This document shows, one piece after another, positions 43,990 through 53,703 of a DNA stretch of 64,000 nucleotides. The stretch comes from an uncultured Sulfitobacter sp. (GTDB taxonomy: Bacteria > Pseudomonadota > Alphaproteobacteria > Rhodobacterales > Rhodobacteraceae). The stretch spans positions 1 to 64,000 of the forward strand of contig CAJXSZ010000015.1 in NCBI GenBank assembly GCA_913060815.1. Direction: 5' to 3'. Both the position numbers and the translations under genes were made by a program. The number at the start of each line of letters is the position of its first letter. Within the stretch, counting starts at the first letter, position 1. Below the pieces are notes generated by a model that was not told where the DNA came from, did not search any database, and saw only the letters and a program-made list of their open reading frames with translations.

Positions 43990-45864
43990 ATGAGCAGCAC
44001 AGACAACCCCGCAGACGCATTCAAAAAGGCATTGGCCGAGGCGTCAAAGGTAATGGCCAATGACCCCGAATTGACTGTCAGCTATTCCGTTGACCCCTCG
44101 GGCCTGACCGGAGACGCCATGCGCCTGCCGCAGGTCACGCGGCGGATGACGCGCGACGAGGTGTTATTGGCGCGGGGCACGGCGGACGCGCTGGCGCTCA
44201 ACCGTCGATACCACAACGGGCAAACCCACGCGCGGTATCAGCCGCAGGGTGAGATGGCGCGCGACCTCTATGAAGCGATGGAGACGGCGCGGTGTGAAGC
44301 AGTCGGCGCGCGGGACATGCCCGGCACGGCGGGCAACATTGACGCAAAGATCAAACATGAGGCTCTGCGCAAGGGTTATGATCAGGCCAAGAGCGCCTCG
44401 GACGTGCCGCTTGCGGTGGCTGCGGGATATCTGGTGCGCCATCTGGCCACAGGACGCGAGATGCCTGCCGGGGCCGAGAACGTAATGGAGCTGTGGCGCG
44501 GCTATATCGAGGACAGCTGCGGTGGCACGCTGGATGATCTGGAGAACGCGCTGGAGGATCAAACGGCCTTTGCCAAATTCGCACGTCAGATGATTACCGA
44601 TCTGGGCTATGCCGATCAGCTGGGCGATGACCCTGACGGTGCGGATGACGACCAAGAGGACGAGGCCGAAGAAGGCACCGACGAGCAGGACGATCCAGAC
44701 AGCACAGGCAGCGACGATCAGGAAGACGAGGACGCCGAGGCCTCCCCCGAGCAGTCGCAGGAAGAGCAGCAGGACGCTTCGCAGGCCCAAGTCTCCATGG
44801 ACGAGATGGCCGATCAGGAGATGGGCGAAGAGGCCGAAATGCCCGAGGGCGAGGCGCCGATGGAGCCACCTGCCCCGCAGCCTGTCAGTGATGCCGATCC
44901 CAATTACACCGTCTACATGAGCGATTTCGACGAGACTGTTGGCGCGGAAGAACTGGCTGAGCCTGCCGAACTCGAGCGCTTGCGCGCTTACCTTGACCAG
45001 CAGCTGGAGCCTTTGAAGGGTGCTGTGAGCCGACTCGCCAACAAGCTCCAACGCCGCCTTCAAGCACAGCAGAACCGAAGCTGGGAGTTCGATCTCGAAG
45101 AAGGCACACTTGATGCGGGGCGCCTTGCGCGGATCGTAGCAAGCCCAACCACGCCTCTGAGTTTCAAGGTCGAGAAGGACACGGAGTTTCGCGATACAGT
45201 CGTGACGCTGCTTCTGGATAACTCGGGCTCCATGCGCGGGCGGCCGATCTCGATCGCGGCGATTTGCGCCGATGTTCTGGCCCGCACGCTGGAGCGATGC
45301 AATGTGAAGGTCGAGATTTTGGGCTTTACCACTAAAGCGTGGAAGGGTGGCCAATCGCGCGAGGCATGGCTGAACGAGGCGCGCCCCACGGGGCCAGGCC
45401 GTCTGAATGATTTGCGCCACATCATCTATAAATCCGCAGACGCCCCGTGGCGGCGCACGCGCCCCAATCTGGGGCTGATGATGAAGGAAGGTTTGCTCAA
45501 GGAGAACATCGACGGTGAGGCGCTGGAATGGGCGCATCGCCGCATGATGGCGCGCACGGAATCGCGCAAGATTCTGATGGTAATCTCGGATGGCGCCCCT
45601 GTGGATGACAGCACCTTGTCGGTGAACCCCGCCAACTTCCTCGAGAAACACCTGCGCGATGTGATCGCCATGGTGGAGAAGAGGAAGGCGGTTGAATTGC
45701 TCGCCATCGGGATCGGCCATGACGTGACCCGCTATTATGACCGCGCGGTGACCATTACCGACGTGGAGCAATTGGCGGGGGCGATGACCGAGCAGCTTGC
45801 CTCGCTCTTTGACAGTGATCCGCGCAAACGGGCGCGCGTCATGGGGATGAAGCGCGCAGGGTAA
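43990..45864 (+). CDS. cobT: Cobaltochelatase subunit CobT
   Basis: CobT (624 aa) is the von Willebrand A-type partner of the CobS AAA+ ring. The N-terminal part is the CobT domain. Residues about 210-305 form a highly acidic low-complexity linker ([11 protein letters not shown] and similar). A C-terminal vWA domain follows, with the MIDAS motif [11 protein letters not shown] near residue 408 and a late ISDGAP. It is separated from cobS by the two small leftward genes, so it has its own promoter. Spacing to the following aminopeptidase P gene is 42 bases. Confidence 0.95.
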   Translation: MSSTDNPADAFKKALAEASKVMANDPELTVSYSVDPSGLTGDAMRLPQVTRRMTRDEVLLARGTADALALNRRYHNGQTHARYQPQGEMARDLYEAMETARCEAVGARDMPGTAGNIDAKIKHEALRKGYDQAKSASDVPLAVAAGYLVRHLATGREMPAGAENVMELWRGYIEDSCGGTLDDLENALEDQTAFAKFARQMITDLGYADQLGDDPDGADDDQEDEAEEGTDEQDDPDSTGSDDQEDEDAEASPEQSQEEQQDASQAQVSMDEMADQEMGEEAEMPEGEAPMEPPAPQPVSDADPNYTVYMSDFDETVGAEELAEPAELERLRAYLDQQLEPLKGAVSRLANKLQRRLQAQQNRSWEFDLEEGTLDAGRLARIVASPTTPLSFKVEKDTEFRDTVVTLLLDNSGSMRGRPISIAAICADVLARTLERCNVKVEILGFTTKAWKGGQSREAWLNEARPTGPGRLNDLRHIIYKSADAPWRRTRPNLGLMMKEGLLKENIDGEALEWAHRRMMARTESRKILMVISDGAPVDDSTLSVNPANFLEKHLRDVIAMVEKRKAVELLAIGIGHDVTRYYDRAVTITDVEQLAGAMTEQLASLFDSDPRKRARVMGMKRAG

Positions 45865-45906
45865 GCCGCAGGATTTCAGTTTAATTGGCAAAATGAAGGG
45901 GGCGAT

Positions 45907-47697
45907 ATGTTTCAGTCGTTTGAAGTAACAGCGCGGCCTGAGCAGGGCCCGCCCCGTCTGGCGGCACTCCGCGTACAGATTGCGGCCCAAGTGCTCGACG
46001 GGTTCGTGATTCCCCGTGCAGATGCACATCAGGGTGAGTATGTCGCCGCGCGCGATGCGCGGCTGGCGTGGCTTACAGGTTTCACCGGGTCTGCGGGATT
46101 CTGTGTGGCACTGCGCGATATTGCTGGCGTGTTTATCGACGGTCGCTACCGCACACAGGTCAAGGCGCAGGTGGCCGCTGAATTTACACCTGTGCCATGG
46201 CCCGAAGTGTCTATGGCACAGTGGTTGCGAGAGCAGTTGCCGAGCGGTGGGAAGGTCGGAATTGATCCATGGTTGCACACGGTGGATCAGATTGCGCAAA
46301 CGAGTAAGGCTCTCATCGGTTCAGGGATTGAATTGGTGCAATGCCCCAATCTCGTGGATGCTATTTGGGAAGATCAGCCCGATCCGCCAATGGGCAGCGC
46401 GAAAATCCATCCGATTGAATTTGCGGGCGAAAGCCATGCGGACAAGCGTTTACGTCTTGCGAAGACGCTGGAAGACGCGAATGAGCGCGCCGCCGTGATC
46501 ACCCTGCCTGATAGCATCTGCTGGCTTCTCAACATTCGTGGTGCGGATGTAGAGCGTAATCCCGTGGTGCACGGATTTGCTATTTTGCACGCGGATGGCA
46601 CGGTTGATCTTTTCTCCGAGCCCTCGAAGTTCAACACGCTGGCTGACCACCTCGGCGCCGACGTCCGTTTGCATACGCCTTCGGCGTTTCTTGATGCTTT
46701 GGCGCGGCTTGAAGGGCCTGTTCGCATCGACACTGCGACCGCGCCGCAGATTGTGGCCGATACATTGGGCGATGCTGCGGTCACGGGTGCAGAGCCTTGC
46801 GCGTTGCCCAAAGCCTGCAAAAACAGTGCCGAGATTGAAGGCGCTGCTGCGGCGCATTTGCGTGACGGTGCAGCCATGGTTGAAATGCTGTGCTGGATGG
46901 ACCAGCAGCCGACGGGCAGCCTCACCGAAACACAAGTGGTCAGCCAGCTGGAGAACCTGCGCCGCCGCGATAATGGCTTGCAGGACATCAGTTTCGAGAC
47001 CATTGCAGGAACGGGCCCAAACGGCGCGATCATGCATTACCGAGTGACCGAAGAGACGGATAGCGTGCTGGAGGACGGGCATCTCATCGTGCTCGACAGC
47101 GGCGGGCAGTATCTCGACGGCACCACCGACATCACCCGCACCATAGCCATCGGCACGCCCCCGCGTGAGGCAGCGCAGGCCTTTACCCGTGTTCTGGCAG
47201 GAATGATCGCCATGAGCCGCCTGCGTTGGCCCCAAGGCCTTGCCGGTGCGCATATCGAAGCGATTGGCAGGATGCCTTTGTGGCTGGCAGGTCAGGATTT
47301 TGACCATGGTCTGGGCCACGGTGTCGGCGCCTATCTGAGTGTGCATGAAGGCCCGCAACGCCTGAGCCGCGTAAGCAATGTGCCGCTTGAACCAGGCATG
47401 ATCCTGAGCAACGAGCCCGGCTATTACCGTGAAGGGGCATTCGGCATTCGCCTTGAGAACCTGTTGGTCGTACAGGAAGCACCTGAATTGCCTACCGGTG
47501 ACGCGCATCGCGCGATGCTGGAGTGGCGCACGCTGGCCTATGCGCCAATTGACCGCCGTCTCATTGTTCCAGAGATGTTAGATCCTGCGGCACGCGACTG
47601 GCTCAATGCCTACCACCGCGACGTCGCGGTAAAGATCGGTCCACGGGTTACGCCTGCGGCCAAAGAGTGGTTAGATGCAGCAACAGCAGCGCTTTAG
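45907..47697 (+). CDS. Aminopeptidase P family protein (M24B, Xaa-Pro aminopeptidase), long form
   Basis: A 596-aa protein with the three-part layout of the long APP form: two creatinase-like N-terminal domains and a C-terminal pita-bread metallopeptidase domain. Metal ligands are visible: the two Asp of VLDSGGQYLDGTTDITRT, His in LGHGVGAYL, Glu in SNEPGYY and Glu in RLENLL. It releases the N-terminal residue from peptides with proline second. It is longer than E. coli PepP (441 aa). It follows cobT after 42 bases. Confidence 0.92.
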   Translation: MFQSFEVTARPEQGPPRLAALRVQIAAQVLDGFVIPRADAHQGEYVAARDARLAWLTGFTGSAGFCVALRDIAGVFIDGRYRTQVKAQVAAEFTPVPWPEVSMAQWLREQLPSGGKVGIDPWLHTVDQIAQTSKALIGSGIELVQCPNLVDAIWEDQPDPPMGSAKIHPIEFAGESHADKRLRLAKTLEDANERAAVITLPDSICWLLNIRGADVERNPVVHGFAILHADGTVDLFSEPSKFNTLADHLGADVRLHTPSAFLDALARLEGPVRIDTATAPQIVADTLGDAAVTGAEPCALPKACKNSAEIEGAAAAHLRDGAAMVEMLCWMDQQPTGSLTETQVVSQLENLRRRDNGLQDISFETIAGTGPNGAIMHYRVTEETDSVLEDGHLIVLDSGGQYLDGTTDITRTIAIGTPPREAAQAFTRVLAGMIAMSRLRWPQGLAGAHIEAIGRMPLWLAGQDFDHGLGHGVGAYLSVHEGPQRLSRVSNVPLEPGMILSNEPGYYREGAFGIRLENLLVVQEAPELPTGDAHRAMLEWRTLAYAPIDRRLIVPEMLDPAARDWLNAYHRDVAVKIGPRVTPAAKEWLDAATAAL

Positions 47698-47722
47698 GCT
47701 GCGTGATGTTTTGGGGGAGAGA

Positions 47723-48070
47723 ATGATGAACACCGGTATTTCAATTCGTAAATCGGCAGGTACATGGACCGTTCGTGCAGGCGGTGCGGTTCTGGGCGAA
47801 ACCTCCGACGCGCTTGAGCTGATCGAGGGCGATTACCCCGCAGTCATCTACTTCCCGCGCAAGGACATTGCGATGGCGTTTCTGGACCCAAGTGACAAAA
47901 CCTCCCACTGTCCGCGCAAAGGCGATGCACGCTACTTCAGTGTTGTCACGAAAAGCACCACCTTGGAGAATGTCGTCTGGTCCTATGAAGAGCCGAACGA
48001 GGTTGCCGAGCAACTTCGCGGTTATCTGGCCTTCCATAATGTGGACGAAGTGACCGTCGAGCAGATTTAG
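47723..48070 (+). CDS. DUF427 family protein
   Basis: A 115-aa protein with the DUF427 pattern: WTVRAGGAVLGET, YPAVIYFPRKDI and KTSHCPRKGDARYFSV, then VVWSYEEP. A strong GGGGGAGA lies just before two consecutive ATGs (47723 and 47726), so either could start. The function of the family is unknown. Its Cys/His-containing SHCPRKG is the best-conserved part. It follows the aminopeptidase after 25 bases. Confidence 0.85.
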   Translation: MMNTGISIRKSAGTWTVRAGGAVLGETSDALELIEGDYPAVIYFPRKDIAMAFLDPSDKTSHCPRKGDARYFSVVTKSTTLENVVWSYEEPNEVAEQLRGYLAFHNVDEVTVEQI

Positions 48071-48083
48071 GGATCAGCTTATC

Positions 48084-49772
48084 TCAAGAATGCTCTTCTG
48101 CCGCCGTAGCCGCCAGAGCGCGGTTATAGGCGCGCAAAGCATCTACGTGGAACAATGCCCCTAACAATTCGGGCGGGGCGGCATCTGCCGTAAGGGTCAC
48201 AACGGGCAAAAACTGAACGCCTGTTTTCTCGAAAATAGGAATGGCGGTCTCAAGCGTTGCCGCACCATCGACATAGAAGCCCTCCCCGATCATTTCCCAG
48301 CACTGGTCTTCTTGTGCAGCGCGCGGATGCTCTGCCGTGCGCATCGTATTGGCCGCGGTGAACATTGCCAGCAGGTAAGCCTGCGGACCTGCAGCCAGAT
48401 GGATACCGCGCCGCTCGATCTGGGACAGGAAGAAGCTGCGGTCCACGAGATTTGAGGCCAGCGCTGTGGACATGCTCACGGCAACCATCACGGCCAGACC
48501 TGTCTGCCAGTCACCCGTAAGCTCGAATACAATCAGCGTGGTCGAAATGGGCGCGCCCAGCACCGCCGCGGCGACTGCCCCCATGCCAGCAAGCGCATAA
48601 ATCGAGGTGGAGCCCGAGACATCGGGCATTATCCCCGTCGCAATCAGGCCGAAGGCCAGCCCCACCAGCGCGCCAACCATCAGTGAGGGTGAGAAGATGC
48701 CACCGCCCATCCTGCCACCAAGTGTGATCGCCACAGCCAGCACTTTGAGCGCCGCAAATACCGTCACCTCATGCAGCGCCAGCTGCCCTCTCAGGGCCAG
48801 CGATGTCGTCTCGTATCCGACCCCGATGATGTGCGGAAACCAGAGCGCGATGATGCCCAGCATCGCGCCCGCCACCATAGGGCGCAAATAGCGTGGCAGC
48901 TTGGTGCGTTCCTGAATGTGATTGCCAATGTCATCCGCCCAGAACACGGCGCGCATCAGGACCACAGCCACCAAACCACAGGTCAGCCCCAGCAGCAGGA
49001 ATGCGGGCAGTTCGACGTAGAATTGCAGCACCCCTTCATAGGGGAGTGCGAATTCTGTGATCCCGCCAAATTCGAGGCGGTTGATAACCGTGCCTGCCAC
49101 GCTGGCAATCACGATTGGTGCAAAAGCATGCACGGCGAAGTGCCGCAATACCACTTCAAGTGCAAAGAGCGCGCCCGCTATGGGCGCGTTGAAGCTGGCC
49201 GAGACAGCAGCGGCAACCGCACACCCCAGCAAGTCGCGCCCTGTGATACCATCCGCATTGATCCTGCGGTTCACCCATGTCGAGATCACAGCCGCCAAAT
49301 GCACCACAGGCCCTTCCCGCCCGGACGAGCCGCCCGTGCCGAGCGTGACCATAGACGCCATCGCCGAGGCAAGCCCTGCGCGCGTCTCGACCCTACCATC
49401 CCGCAATGCGGCGCCTTCAATCACGTCGGCGACCGAACGCGCCCGCGCGTCTTTGGTAAAGTAATGCAGGATCAGTCCTGACACCAACCCGCCGACCGTG
49501 GGGATGGCGATGATCCAATACCACTCCAGCCCTGTGATGAAGCTGTGTAAATATTGCACATCATCCGTGCCGTAGAGGTTCGTTTGCAAAAACGAGATGC
49601 CTTTGCGGAAGAACAGCGCCGCAAACCCCGCCGCGATCCCGATGATCAATGCGATAAACCAGAACGTGATCTTGCCCGGTCCCTTGTCGCGCAGCACTTC
49701 CCATGCGCGACCGCAATTCTGCGACGCCAGTGCTATCTGGGTGGATAGAAAAGAGCGGGTTGGCTCGGTCAT
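48084..49772 (-). CDS. ClC-family chloride channel/transporter with C-terminal CBS-like part
   Basis: A 562-aa protein with the ClC fold. The gating glutamate motif GREGP is at residues 151-155 (Glu153), SFNAP at 193-197, and GGIFSPS later. The helix carrying the inner glutamate reads ALFALEVV: Glu206 is present but the next position, matching Glu203 of E. coli ClC, is Val207 as in channels. The usual GSGIP before the first selectivity segment is replaced by ARSVADV. The last ~85 residues look like one CBS-type unit. It is convergent with DUF427. Confidence 0.9.
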   Translation of the reverse strand: MTEPTRSFLSTQIALASQNCGRAWEVLRDKGPGKITFWFIALIIGIAAGFAALFFRKGISFLQTNLYGTDDVQYLHSFITGLEWYWIIAIPTVGGLVSGLILHYFTKDARARSVADVIEGAALRDGRVETRAGLASAMASMVTLGTGGSSGREGPVVHLAAVISTWVNRRINADGITGRDLLGCAVAAAVSASFNAPIAGALFALEVVLRHFAVHAFAPIVIASVAGTVINRLEFGGITEFALPYEGVLQFYVELPAFLLLGLTCGLVAVVLMRAVFWADDIGNHIQERTKLPRYLRPMVAGAMLGIIALWFPHIIGVGYETTSLALRGQLALHEVTVFAALKVLAVAITLGGRMGGGIFSPSLMVGALVGLAFGLIATGIMPDVSGSTSIYALAGMGAVAAAVLGAPISTTLIVFELTGDWQTGLAVMVAVSMSTALASNLVDRSFFLSQIERRGIHLAAGPQAYLLAMFTAANTMRTAEHPRAAQEDQCWEMIGEGFYVDGAATLETAIPIFEKTGVQFLPVVTLTADAAPPELLGALFHVDALRAYNRALAATAAEEHS

Positions 49773-49847
49773 CGGGACCTCGGAAGAGTGCAGCAGAACA
49801 TCATCTTAACCCAGCGGAAACCATATCGTGATCCCCTGCGCAAGACA

Positions 49848-51497
49848 TCAGCTGTTCAACAAGGCGCGGGCAGCCTCACGCGCGGCATCTGTGATGGTGT
49901 CCCCTGCCAGCATGCGGGCGACTTCATCGACACGCTCGGGCGCGCTAAGCGGGATCACATCGGTGGTGGTCACGCCCTTGCTTACGGATTTGGCGACTTG
50001 CCAATGGTGCGCGCCAAGGGCTGCGACCTGCGGCGAGTGCGTGACAACCAGCACCTGCCCCCCGTCTGCAATGGTGGCCAATCGGCGGCCTACCGCATCC
50101 GCAGTGGCCCCGCCAACGCCGCGGTCAATCTCGTCAAAGATCAGCGTGAGACCCGTCTGGCCCTTGGTCAGGCACACTTTCAGCGCCAGCAAGAAGCGGC
50201 TCAATTCCCCGCCAGACGCAATCTTGTTCAGCGGCCCTGCCGGCGCACCGGGGTTCGTCGCCACGGTAAAGGAAACCTCGTCGCGCCCCTCCGGCCCTTC
50301 GGTCTCATCCGCGATCTTGGTTGCAAAGACCGCGCGCTCCATCTTGAGGGGGGCCAGTTCTGCACTGACCGCTTTGTCGAGCTTTGCCGCCGCCTTGCTC
50401 CGAGCCGCGCTCAATGCACCCGCCGCAGCGGCGTAGGCAGCCTCGGCGGCTTTGACCTGAGCGCGCAGGGCGGCCTGCTCTGCCTCGCCTGCGTCCAACG
50501 CATTCAACTTGGCGCGCAATGTGTCTGCAAATCCTGCCAGATCGTCAGGTTGCACATCATGTTTGCGGGCGAGACCCCGAATGGCGAACAACCGCTCTTC
50601 CGTATCTTCAAGCTCATGCGGATCAAAGGACATGGATTCAATGGCGCGCACAACACCGTCCATGGCGCCGTCGAGCTCGATCATGGCTCGGTTGAGGGCA
50701 GCCATCGGCTCCTCCAGCATACCCTCGGCACGCGATGCCGCGCCATCGAGCCAGCGGAACGCGTCCGCTAACTGCGCCTCGGCTCCGCTTTGGCCCATCG
50801 CCTCATAGGCGTTCACAACATCGGCGCGGATCTTCTCTGCGCCCTGCATGGTGCGGCGCTTGATGTCGAGTGCCGCCTCTTCCCCTTCTTCGGGTGCGAG
50901 CTTGTCCAATTCCTTAACCGCATGGCGCAGAAATTCTTCTTCGGCACGGATTTCTTCCTGCGCTTTGGCGGCAGCGGCTTCGGCTTTGCGCGTACGCGCC
51001 ATTTCGGACCATGCAGCGCGCACTTTGGCACGGGCCCCGTCCAAACCGCCAAAGGCGTCCAGAATAGCACGGTGGCCACGCGGGTTGAGCAGACCGCGAT
51101 CATCGTGCTGGCCATGCAACTCCACGAGTGTCTCGCTCAAGGCGCGCAGCACCTCGCCGGAGCAGCGGCGGTCATTGACCCATGCGGTCTTGCGCCCCTC
51201 AACGGTATTGATGCGCCGCAGGATTAATTCATCCTCGACGGGCAGGCCCGCATCCTCGAGCACGGCGCGCGCGGGGTGATCGGGACCAAGGTCGAAACAA
51301 GCCGTCACCTCGCCCTGCGCTGCCCCTTGGCGCACCAGATCAGCCCGACCGCGCCAGCCAAGAACAAACCCCAAGCTATCGAGAAGGATAGATTTACCCG
51401 CCCCAGTCTCGCCTGTAAGCACGTTCAATCCGGGCTGGAAGCTAAGCTCCAACCGGTCGATGATCAGCATGTCCGAGATGTCCAGACCGCGCAGCAT
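49848..51497 (-). CDS. recN: DNA repair protein RecN
   Basis: RecN (549 aa) is an SMC-like ATPase acting in double-strand break repair. Walker A is GETGAGKS at residues 29-36; a long coiled-coil arm fills about residues 150-370; the C-terminal half has the signature SGGELSRFLLALK, Walker B LIFDEIDRGVGG and THSPQVAALG. It starts 35 bases after bamD ends and is probably cotranscribed with it. Confidence 0.96.
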   Translation of the reverse strand: MLRGLDISDMLIIDRLELSFQPGLNVLTGETGAGKSILLDSLGFVLGWRGRADLVRQGAAQGEVTACFDLGPDHPARAVLEDAGLPVEDELILRRINTVEGRKTAWVNDRRCSGEVLRALSETLVELHGQHDDRGLLNPRGHRAILDAFGGLDGARAKVRAAWSEMARTRKAEAAAAKAQEEIRAEEEFLRHAVKELDKLAPEEGEEAALDIKRRTMQGAEKIRADVVNAYEAMGQSGAEAQLADAFRWLDGAASRAEGMLEEPMAALNRAMIELDGAMDGVVRAIESMSFDPHELEDTEERLFAIRGLARKHDVQPDDLAGFADTLRAKLNALDAGEAEQAALRAQVKAAEAAYAAAAGALSAARSKAAAKLDKAVSAELAPLKMERAVFATKIADETEGPEGRDEVSFTVATNPGAPAGPLNKIASGGELSRFLLALKVCLTKGQTGLTLIFDEIDRGVGGATADAVGRRLATIADGGQVLVVTHSPQVAALGAHHWQVAKSVSKGVTTTDVIPLSAPERVDEVARMLAGDTITDAAREAARALLNS

Positions 51498-51532
51498 TGT
51501 CAGCTATCCGTGCAGATGCGCAAGCGCGCAGG

Positions 51533-52405
51533 TTATATCCAATCGCCCTTCAGCGTTTGACGATAAATCGCTGACAACCAGTTGTTGCCAAACGATTTCA
51601 GCTCCAGTCCGCGGCCCGTCAAAAGCTTGAAACTATCTTCGTACCAGTCGGTAGAGCGATAGTTATGACCAAGGATCGCCCCCGCCGTCTGCGCCTCATC
51701 CGTAAGACCGAGGCTCAGATAAGCTTCGACAAGACGGTGCAGTGCTTCGGCCGTGTGGGTCGTCGTCTGGAAATCCTCGACCACAACGCGGAAGCGGTTG
51801 ATAGAGGCGGTGTAATGGTCGCGGCGAAGGTAATATCGTCCGATTTCCATCTCTTTGCCCGCAAGATGGTCAAAGGCGAGATCGAATTTCAGGATCGACG
51901 CACTGGCATATTCACTATCCGGATACCGCTCGATCACCCCGCGCAAAGATTGCAGCGCCTGGAATGTAAGACCTTGGTCACGGCCTACATCGTCAATCTG
52001 ATCGTAATAGCTGAGCGCCAGAAGATAAGCGGCATAAGCGGCATCATCATCATCGGGATAGAAATCAATGAAACGCTGCGCAGCAGAGCGGCTGTTCTCG
52101 TAGTCGGCATCCTGATGATAGGCAAAAGCCTGCATGATCAGCGCGCGTTTGGCCCATTCGGAATAAGGATACAAACGCTCGATCTCTGAGAAATAAAACG
52201 CACCATCTTCGGGCCGCTTACGGTTCAATTCGAACTCGCCGCGCTCGAAAATCTGTTCAGGCGTGTATGTTTCGAGCGGAATTTCCTGAGGGTTGAAGAA
52301 ATTTGCCGTTGTGCGGCCCGCATCACGCGCGATCCCGCATGCGCCAAGCGCTGCAACAGCCACAAGTGTGACGGAAAGACGTCTTGCAGACCTTCCAAAA
52401 CCCAT
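51533..52405 (-). CDS. bamD: Outer membrane assembly lipoprotein BamD
   Basis: BamD (290 aa) is the essential TPR lipoprotein of the BAM complex that inserts outer-membrane proteins. A signal peptide ends in the lipobox ALGAC (Cys23), and TPR-like repeats follow (YTPEQIFERGEFELNRKRPEDGA; RFIDFYPDDDDAAYAAYLLALSYY; YPDSEYASASILKFD). Placement after lpxC and before recN on the same strand is common in this group. Confidence 0.93.
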   Translation of the reverse strand: MGFGRSARRLSVTLVAVAALGACGIARDAGRTTANFFNPQEIPLETYTPEQIFERGEFELNRKRPEDGAFYFSEIERLYPYSEWAKRALIMQAFAYHQDADYENSRSAAQRFIDFYPDDDDAAYAAYLLALSYYDQIDDVGRDQGLTFQALQSLRGVIERYPDSEYASASILKFDLAFDHLAGKEMEIGRYYLRRDHYTASINRFRVVVEDFQTTTHTAEALHRLVEAYLSLGLTDEAQTAGAILGHNYRSTDWYEDSFKLLTGRGLELKSFGNNWLSAIYRQTLKGDWI

Positions 52406-52573
52406 CAGTGGCTATCCTTATACTCTTATCGCAATCTCTTGATCACAGGTTTAACCCGTGTTTGCGCTAGGTGGTAGCACAATATTCAGCGGTGCAAAAC
52501 GTCCATTTAACACTTTGTGAAAAAGCCTGATGAATGCCTGTCACCCTGCCCCAATCAGGAGCAGAAAAAGAGC

Positions 52574-53497
52574 CTAGGCAACGTCGGGGATTTCATCCCA
52601 GACCAGACCGTGACCCGGCAAACGGGACGCCATTGATGCATCACACTCGACAAGACGCACAGCACCCGGCGTCGCGAACAGCGCGCGCAACAGCGTGTTG
52701 GTCAGTGAATGCCCTGCTTTGATGCCAGTGTAGTGGCCAATCAAAGGTGCTCCAGCCAAGGCCAGATCACCCAACGCATCCAACATTTTATGGCGCACAG
52801 GCTCATCCGCGTGGCGCAACCCGCCAGGGCTTGATACGCTGTCGCCGTCAAACACAACAGCGTTCTCGCCAGCGGAACCGCCCAAGGCCAGACCGTTGGC
52901 CTGCATAGCATCTACATCCGCCTGACGGCAGAAGGTGCGGCTATCACAGAGCTCACGTGCGAAGGAGCCGTTGTTCATCACAAGTGATTTTCTCTGATGT
53001 CCAATCGCCGCATCCGCAAAATCAATTTCGAAATCTATCCGCAGCGTATCTGAGGGTGCAATCGTGGCGGATGCGTCTCCGTCACGCACGGTTACTTCCT
53101 TGAGCACTTCGAACGCCATGACAGGCGCTGCCTGCATCCGGATGCCTTGGCTCATAATCTCGCGCACAAATGGTGCAGCGGATCCATCAAGGATCGGCAC
53201 TTCGGGGCCATCAATCTCGATGAGGGCGTTGTGGATGCCGCAGCCTGCGAGGGCCGCCATCAAATGCTCAACGGTCGAAACCTGAACGCCGCTCGCGTTC
53301 TCGAGCTTGGTGCAAAGAGGAGAGCGGTTGACTGCATCCCAACGCGCAGGAACCATGCGGTCCCCTACGTCGATGTCAGTACGTTTAAACCAGATGCCAA
53401 ACCCTGTGGAGGCAGGCAGAACCGTAGCTGTTGCAGGCTTGCCCGAATGTAGGCCTTTCCCTGCAAAGCGAACTGCTGTTTTTACTGTGTTCTGCAC
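52574..53497 (-). CDS. lpxC: UDP-3-O-acyl-N-acetylglucosamine deacetylase
   Basis: LpxC (307 aa) is the zinc deacetylase that commits UDP-GlcNAc derivatives to lipid A. Zinc ligands are His78 in TVEHLMAALAG and the His/Asp of VRHKMLDALGDLAL; the catalytic histidine is in KAGHSLTN. The start is a GTG at 53497 with GAGGA seven bases upstream, giving MQNTVKTAVRF; a longer TTG at 53521 lacks a comparable site. It is separated from ftsZ by a terminator-like hairpin. Confidence 0.95.
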   Translation of the reverse strand: MQNTVKTAVRFAGKGLHSGKPATATVLPASTGFGIWFKRTDIDVGDRMVPARWDAVNRSPLCTKLENASGVQVSTVEHLMAALAGCGIHNALIEIDGPEVPILDGSAAPFVREIMSQGIRMQAAPVMAFEVLKEVTVRDGDASATIAPSDTLRIDFEIDFADAAIGHQRKSLVMNNGSFARELCDSRTFCRQADVDAMQANGLALGGSAGENAVVFDGDSVSSPGGLRHADEPVRHKMLDALGDLALAGAPLIGHYTGIKAGHSLTNTLLRALFATPGAVRLVECDASMASRLPGHGLVWDEIPDVA

Positions 53498-53658
53498 ACG
53501 ACCGTCCTCGATAAAGTTCAAGTTTACACCTGATTAACCCCTACCTATGGATCGCGTTCCAAACACTCAAATCAATGATTGTAACCGACTGAAACATGAC
53601 TGTTACAAACGGGCGCATTATCGCCACTGGGAAACGAAACTATTGATCTAAAATGAAA

Positions 53659-53682
53659 AAAGGCCGCCCGAAGGCAGCCTTT
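53659..53682 (-). terminator. Terminator of ftsZ
   Basis: AAAGGCCGCC at 53659-53668 and GGCAGCCTTT at 53673-53682 pair with one mismatch around a CGAA loop. On the leftward strand a run of six T residues follows. It lies 21 bases past the ftsZ stop. Confidence 0.85.
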
Positions 53683-53703
53683 CTCATCACAATTTACAGT
53701 GAT

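Noticed and set aside
44164-46299. 711-codon leftward frame over cobT
   Set aside because: The acidic repeat-rich cobT sequence leaves the other strand open; cobT has the vWA motif and correct context.
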